NCBI GenBank assembly: GCA_900539095.1
Contig: UQAR01000046.1
Coordinates: forward strand, 1 to 18,239
Length of the DNA: 18,239 bases
Direction of reading: 5' to 3'
Origin: an uncultured Ruminococcus sp.
Lineage (GTDB): Bacteria > Bacillota > Clostridia > Oscillospirales > Ruminococcaceae
Shown here piece after piece: positions 14,527-18,239 of the stretch. Numbering within the stretch: the first letter of the stretch is position 1; each line of letters starts with the position of its first letter. A model generated the notes under the pieces. The model had not been told where the DNA came from. It did not search any database and saw only the letters and a program-made list of their open reading frames with translations. A program made the translations under genes and the position numbers.

Positions 14527-15678
14527 ATGAACAATGCAATTTCAAACAATCCGAATTACGATATGCCCGACGACAGTTTTTTTAATTTCTATTTTCTGAT
14601 TCACAAGAATAGAATTTTCACAACAAAAATAGCCTTGAAGGTTGGCGAAATCACAACGGCTCTGCTGAATATGAAAGCTGAGGACATGAAAAAGATTTAT
14701 GACTTAACCGTCTCTTTTGCGCGGTTTGCAGATAATAATATGGCGATGAAAAACGAGCAGACTATGACGGAATTTGTTGACCGCATAATCGAAATCGAAC
14801 AAATTGCGGTGACTTTACCACCGTACTGCTATGTGAATATTGACCTGAAAAAAGAAAAACAGCGTGCCGAAATAATGAAGAGCAAGGCTTTCTACGGCAA
14901 GCTGTATGATATGACGTCGGAGGAGTTTGCGGAGTATGAGAGGTACAAAAAGTTGTTTTCAGGGTACGGGATCGGGCTTTACATAATCGCCTGCTGCATA
15001 GCCGAAATGTCAGATGAATATTTTACACGGCTTAAGAAACGTGACGAAAGCAACTATGCGATTGCGTGGGGTGCGTTTAACGAATATTCTACACTTTCGA
15101 GTGAGCTGATGGCGAGCGTGCCGTACTATGAAAAGGCAAGAGTTCGTGAAACCATGGACGTAAATATCGGCGTTTCGGGAATGATCGACCCCGATGATAA
15201 AGACAAGACATGGGTGGTTGATACCTGCGAATTTCATAATGCACAAAGCGTTATTCAGTACGATTTTTTCAGAGGAATGCAGTATGGCAGAGCGCCTTTT
15301 CGCTGTCACCACTGCGGACGTTTTTTCCTTGCGACTGACAGCTACAAGACGTTTTACTGCAATGAAAAGTCTCCCGAAAATCCCAACAGAACCTGCCGTC
15401 AGATTGGCGCGAAAAACAAGCACAAGGAAAAGGCTGAGAACAATCCGATTATCCAGACCTACCACAAGGCAAGGAACAAATATTATCAGCAGAAATTCCG
15501 AGGAAGTATTTCGGATGCGGATTACGACAAAATTCTGCACTACCTTGAAACCATGCGTGACAAGGCAATTCGGGGCAAAAGTGACGAGAATGGAAATCTG
15601 ATAACGTACAAAACGCTCGAACAGCTTTTTGAAAAGCACACGCTTTACAAGACATTAAATATCGGGGGAGAACAATGA
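14527..15678 (+). CDS. Zinc-ribbon protein, DUF6076-like
   Basis: 383 residues, soluble, with no signal peptide or membrane helix. The N-terminal two-thirds is largely helical and unrecognised. From about 258 a zinc-binding motif appears: CHHCGRFF (Cys260, Cys263), then YC (Cys278) and RTC (Cys290), spacing C-x2-C-x14-C-x11-C, followed by a lysine-rich helical end. This fits the DUF6076 family (named from memory, not searched), which occurs on Clostridia mobile elements. The function is unknown; the zinc ribbon and basic end suggest nucleic-acid or protein binding. GAGGGG about 8 bases upstream supports the ATG. Its stop overlaps the start of the sigma factor gene (ATGA), so the two proteins are made together and may act together. 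Confidence 0.8.
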   Translation: MNNAISNNPNYDMPDDSFFNFYFLIHKNRIFTTKIALKVGEITTALLNMKAEDMKKIYDLTVSFARFADNNMAMKNEQTMTEFVDRIIEIEQIAVTLPPYCYVNIDLKKEKQRAEIMKSKAFYGKLYDMTSEEFAEYERYKKLFSGYGIGLYIIACCIAEMSDEYFTRLKKRDESNYAIAWGAFNEYSTLSSELMASVPYYEKARVRETMDVNIGVSGMIDPDDKDKTWVVDTCEFHNAQSVIQYDFFRGMQYGRAPFRCHHCGRFFLATDSYKTFYCNEKSPENPNRTCRQIGAKNKHKEKAENNPIIQTYHKARNKYYQQKFRGSISDADYDKILHYLETMRDKAIRGKSDENGNLITYKTLEQLFEKHTLYKTLNIGGEQ

Positions 15679-16412
15679 CCAAGAACACAAATGAACAGCT
15701 GATTCAGGATAATTACCGCAACGTATACGCACTTGCACATTCTCTTGCAAAATCATACAATCTTGCATTTGAGGCTTTTGAGGACTTGCAGAAGGTCGGC
15801 TACATTTCACTGATTGAGCAGTCGAAGACCTTTGACGAGAACAGCGGTGTGCCTTTTTGGACATATGCCTGCAAGGGTGTTAAGTTGAAAATGCTCGAAG
15901 AACTCCGCTTTATTCTCGATACGGTGAGTATTTCGCCTTATTTGAACAAGCAGATAGGAAAGGTGAGGAAAATCGTTTCTGCCAATGCCGAAAGCAACGC
16001 ATCCGAACTTATTGAAATCGTAAGTCAAATACTCAAAATATCAGCGGACAAATCCGAGGAGTTGCTGATTTTAAGCACAAAAGAGAAAACAAGCATTGAT
16101 GAGTACCAATCAATGCTTGAAAGCGGTGAGGGTATGCAGGATGACAAGCTTGAAGATAAGCTTAAGTCCGATTGTCTGAATCCCGAAGATCTAATGCTGG
16201 AGCAGGAAAATCAGGCTTTTGCCATGCTGTTGGCGGACAGTCTGGACGACATTCTAAGTCATCGGCAAGCGGAATATATCCGAATGTATTTTGGCATCGG
16301 GTGTGCTCCGCAGACCTTTGAACAAATTGGGGAGGAGTTCTGCGTTAACGCCGGCACGGTGGAAAAGGGCGTTAAGTCGGCTCTGAAAAAGTTGAAAGAG
16401 TATATTGACTGA
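15675..16412 (+). CDS. RNA polymerase sigma factor, sigma-70 family
   Basis: 245 residues. Region 2 lies at about 10-80: NYRNVYALAHSLAKSY, then FEDLQKVGYISLIEQSKTFD and FWTYACKGVKLKMLEELR, which align in pattern with core-binding and -10-recognition helices. A linker or region 3-like part follows (85-185), containing an acidic stretch. Region 4 is at about 187-245: LSHRQAEYIRMYFG, then FEQIGEEFCVNAGTVEKGVKSALKKL, a helix-turn-helix for the -35 element. It probably drives element genes; it may be degenerate in -10 specificity compared with housekeeping factors. The ATG overlaps the DUF6076 stop by ATGA and is preceded by GGGGGAG. No anti-sigma membrane protein lies next to it, so the upstream zinc-ribbon protein is the only candidate partner. 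Confidence 0.85.
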   Translation: MTKNTNEQLIQDNYRNVYALAHSLAKSYNLAFEAFEDLQKVGYISLIEQSKTFDENSGVPFWTYACKGVKLKMLEELRFILDTVSISPYLNKQIGKVRKIVSANAESNASELIEIVSQILKISADKSEELLILSTKEKTSIDEYQSMLESGEGMQDDKLEDKLKSDCLNPEDLMLEQENQAFAMLLADSLDDILSHRQAEYIRMYFGIGCAPQTFEQIGEEFCVNAGTVEKGVKSALKKLKEYID

Positions 16413-16706
16413 CCTATGTTCTATCGAGTTTCCAGAATGGGAATTCAGGTAGTATGCGTACTCCATTTTTGCTCCGTATTACCGCATTACAAAGAGCTAT
16501 TTGCCCAGTATTTTCAGCGTTTTGCGAGGTTTCGGCTCGCATTACATTTGCATAACACAAAACAAACAAGCATATTACAACGGAGTGGCTGTAGTACGCT
16601 TGTACGCTATTGTATGCTTTTTTTGAGACGTGGTATTACTCATAAAGTGCGGGTTTTACGGCATTTGCGAGGATGTAAGCTTTGTACGGCGGATTTTGAC
16701 GGAGAG
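16413..16706. other. Non-coding gap with ATTAC repeats
   Basis: No supported gene; a plus frame at 16416-16784 overlaps the pseudogene and lacks a ribosome site. A seven-base motif (G/A)(T/C)ATTAC occurs five times: 16476-16482, 16484-16490, 16539-16545, 16572-16578 and 16633-16639. GTACGC is repeated as a close tandem near 16595-16608. TGACCTAT starts at the sigma gene stop codon (16410-16417). The gap could hold a transcript end, iteron-like sites or element regulatory DNA. Confidence 0.4.
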
Positions 16707-16993
16707 CTACACCTTACTCAGATTTTCATTCTTGCCGAGGAGCACGTCAATCATCAGCTTTGCACCGTCACGGAATCCGGCTGAGTAGTTATCCACGGAC
16801 ATTACATCGTTAAGCTAAGACTGGGTGTCACACATCTTTTTGAGCAGTTCACCTTTTTCATCTCCGAGAATTTTGATTATCCGGTCATACAGATCAGCCT
16901 CGGTTTTCATCAGCTTGGCATACTGCGAATTGTCCCGAATTTTTGCGTCGAAAAGCCTAAATTGCCGTAGTAAAGGTCTTTTATATAGTTCAT
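16707..16993 (-). pseudogene. Broken DUF6809-like small gene
   Basis: A good ribosome site (GGAGGT, 8 bases away) precedes ATG at 16991-16993, which reads MNYIKDLYYGNL and then goes out of frame. Shifting one frame at about 16955-16960 gives FDAKIRDNSQYAKLMKTEAD, continuing to KKMCDTQS, an amber stop at 16815-16817, then in the same frame LNDVMSVDNYSAGFRDGAK and LLGKNENLSKV to a TAG at 16707-16709. The repaired product is about 95 residues, the usual length of this Clostridia family (N-terminal I-K-D-L-Y-Y-G-N, central coiled region, C-terminal GFR-GA-LM; family number from memory). The total length of 287 bases fits a single-base deletion. Two independent lesions argue for a decayed gene rather than one sequencing error. 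Confidence 0.8.
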
Positions 16994-17292
16994 TTTTGAT
17001 ACCTCCGTGATTGGTTTGGAAGTACGGTATATCACAATTATTCGTGGAATGGTAGTGGCAGATGTGATGAAAATTGAGGGGTGGATTTGGGGAGAAGTGA
17101 TAAATTAGAATCATTTTACTGATTAACTGGCGTTTTATCCACTGTTAAAGGCAGGTGTGTGTTACATTTACGTAAATTCCACAGTAGGAAAGGGCAGAAT
17201 TTAGATTAAGAAATGGGAAAAATAGCAATCAAGATCCCGTAAAAGCCAATAATTTGATAAAGAAAATCAAAAAAGGGCATAGCAAAGCTAGC

Positions 17293-17356
17293 CTGAGAGC
17301 ATAATTTCTCAGACTAAATTCAGGTATAGGTGGAATTTACCTGTGGCATTTTAGTC
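17293..17356. repeat. Adjacent stem and nested inverted repeat
   Basis: CTGAGA (17293-17298) pairs with TCTCAG (17307-17312). Immediately after, GACTAAA (17312-17318) pairs with TTTAGTC (17350-17356) and encloses CAGGT (17321-17325) pairing with ACCTG (17339-17343). Together they can form two neighbouring hairpins. Purpose unknown. Confidence 0.55.
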
Positions 17357-17463
17357 CAGTAGGCTCTGCGAAAAAATCTCTGTAAATTAATCAACTGTGA
17401 TAAAAACGTTAGTTGGGAATGGCATAAAATTTGCCACTCTAATTTTTTTACAGTACACAATGC

Positions 17464-17506
17464 ACTCTATAGACTAACTTAGATTTTCTCATCCGCTCTA
17501 TAGAGT
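17464..17506. repeat. 10-bp inverted repeat ACTCTATAGA
   Basis: ACTCTATAGA at 17464-17473 is perfectly complementary to 17497-17506 with a 23-base spacer. The core CTATAG is itself a palindrome, so the two arms also read as direct repeats of CTCTATAG. This is compatible with two binding sites for one regulator. Confidence 0.6.
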
Positions 17507-17636
17507 TGCTTGGACTTTATTATACACCAAAGTTCAATTGTTTGGAAGTCGTGGATTTATTTTACGCTTACATAAAATCAACACATAATGTCCCAAAAAT
17601 ACAAATAATTTGTTTGCTTATTTGTAAAAAACACCA

Positions 17637-17665
17637 TTGACAATTGCCGACTTTTGGAATACACT
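17637..17665 (+). promoter_or_regulatory. Sigma-A promoter of the permease gene
   Basis: Perfect -35 TTGACA at 17637-17642, 17-base spacer, TACACT at 17660-17665. An inverted repeat AATGAG/CTCATT (17667-17672 with 17689-17694, containing AGACA/TGTCT) starts at the expected transcription start and could be an operator. Confidence 0.75.
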
Positions 17666-17724
17666 TAATGAGTTAGACAATATAGTGTCTCATTTAATGC
17701 TTATTCTGTTTTAAAGGTGATAAA

Positions 17725-18239
17725 ATGATAAAATGTGAATTAATGCGAATTTTCAAAAGTACAAAGGGCAGATTAATTATTTTATTGATGTTTTTGCTGC
17801 CATTAATAGATTTTATTCAACATATTTATAATGACATTATTTTATTTGGTTCTTTTGACCCTGAAAATCACCCTGCTTTTACAAGCTTTTTGTCAGGTTC
17901 AACAATGGGGCATTTTACACAAATACTGCTTTCTTTTATATTGCCATTATATTTCTTGCTTTTATATGCGGATAGTTATACAACCGATAGAAACAGTGGC
18001 TATTTAAAATGTCTGATAATGAGAGTAGGAAAAAAAGAGTATTACAAAACAAAATTTAAAATTGCAGCAATTGTTCCGTCTGTAATAATGTTTTTCTCTC
18101 TGCTTTTGAATTTCTTATTGTGCATAATTTTTTTTCATAGCGGAAGTTCGTTCGGAGGCATGGAGGAATACTATCATGATATGAATAAATGGTTTATATT
18201 TGGCTATAACCACCCATATATTTACTATTTTATTTATAT
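17725..18239 (+). CDS. ABC-2-type permease-like membrane protein (5' part, runs off window)
   Basis: 171 codons are visible with no stop before the window end. The start ATG at 17725-17727 has AAGGTGAT a few bases upstream. The protein begins with a short cytoplasmic stretch typical of such permeases (MIKCELMRIFKSTKGR), then membrane helices at about 17-33, 64-82 and 112-137. Between helices 2 and 3 is DSYTTDRNSGYLKCLIMRVGKKEYYKTKF, here split for reading as DSYTTDRNSGYLK and RVGKKEYYKTKF, which resembles the cytoplasmic coupling loop of ABC-2 permeases such as bacteriocin or lantibiotic self-protection exporters. No ATPase partner is visible; it would lie past the window. Base composition is clearly more AT-rich than the housekeeping genes. 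Substrate unknown. Confidence 0.65.
   Translation, partial: MIKCELMRIFKSTKGRLIILLMFLLPLIDFIQHIYNDIILFGSFDPENHPAFTSFLSGSTMGHFTQILLSFILPLYFLLLYADSYTTDRNSGYLKCLIMRVGKKEYYKTKFKIAAIVPSVIMFFSLLLNFLLCIIFFHSGSSFGGMEEYYHDMNKWFIFGYNHPYIYYFIY

Larger units (their letters stand above)
16994..17724. other. AT-rich intergenic stretch with inverted repeats
   Basis: About 730 bases without a supported gene; frames are short and lack ribosome sites. It contains several inverted repeats listed separately, a hairpin TGGCA/TGCCA near 17418-17437 followed by a T run (possible plus-strand terminator), and the promoter of the last gene. The change to AT-rich DNA suggests a boundary between the element and other DNA, but no attachment-site duplicate was found here. 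Confidence 0.45.

Noticed and set aside
16955..16960. Programmed frameshift in the DUF6809-like gene
   Set aside because: No classical slippery heptamer is seen, and the downstream amber codon would still break the product; decay is simpler.
16825..17010. Plus-strand open frame of 61 codons
   Set aside because: Antisense shadow of the broken DUF6809-like gene.
1..18239. CRISPR array, rRNA gene or complete insertion sequence
   Set aside because: No regularly spaced long repeats, no rRNA-like sequence and no transposase gene were seen.

Overview
The window looks like a chromosome segment from a gut Clostridia bacterium, most likely Ruminococcus or a close relative (Oscillospiraceae). The evidence is AAGGAGG-type ribosome sites, sigma-A promoters, a CIRCE heat-shock operator, the short archaeal/eukaryote-like prolyl-tRNA synthetase, and mobile-element genes of kinds typical of Ruminococcus-type genomes. 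This is inference from protein style; no database was searched. The first 49 bases are not biological: they are an Illumina Nextera i5 adapter with its index and the Tn5 mosaic end.

Bases 50-8900 are a conserved housekeeping region. htpG (Hsp90) is on the minus strand behind a textbook promoter and CIRCE element, and diverges from a CPBP/CAAX-type membrane protease on the plus strand. The protease converges on a minus-strand unit of a small one-helix membrane protein followed by proS. Next comes a minus-strand ppk-corA pair whose stop and start codons abut. A strong promoter drives a tRNA-Met(CAT) / tRNA-Glu(TTC) pair that ends in a strong terminator.

Bases about 8950-17000 are accessory DNA that looks like an integrative element inserted next to tRNA-Glu. 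It holds a tyrosine recombinase pointing toward the tRNA, a small excisionase-like HTH protein, two overlapping ribbon-helix-helix-like genes, a large P-loop ATPase related in style to DUF927/replication helicases, and a plus-strand, translationally coupled pair of a zinc-ribbon protein (DUF6076-like) and a sigma-70-family factor. A DUF6809-like small gene is broken by both a frameshift and an amber codon. No relaxase, coupling protein or conjugation gene is visible and no right attachment site was found. The element is therefore partial, decayed, or extends beyond the window. Its gaps are rich in inverted repeats: one in the int leader, one abutting a possible xis promoter, a C-rich hairpin-rich gap, and TGACCTAT boxes around the sigma operon.

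Bases about 17000-17724 are an AT-rich non-coding stretch with several inverted repeats. It leads into a good promoter and the 5' part of an ABC-2-type permease-like membrane protein that runs off the window end.
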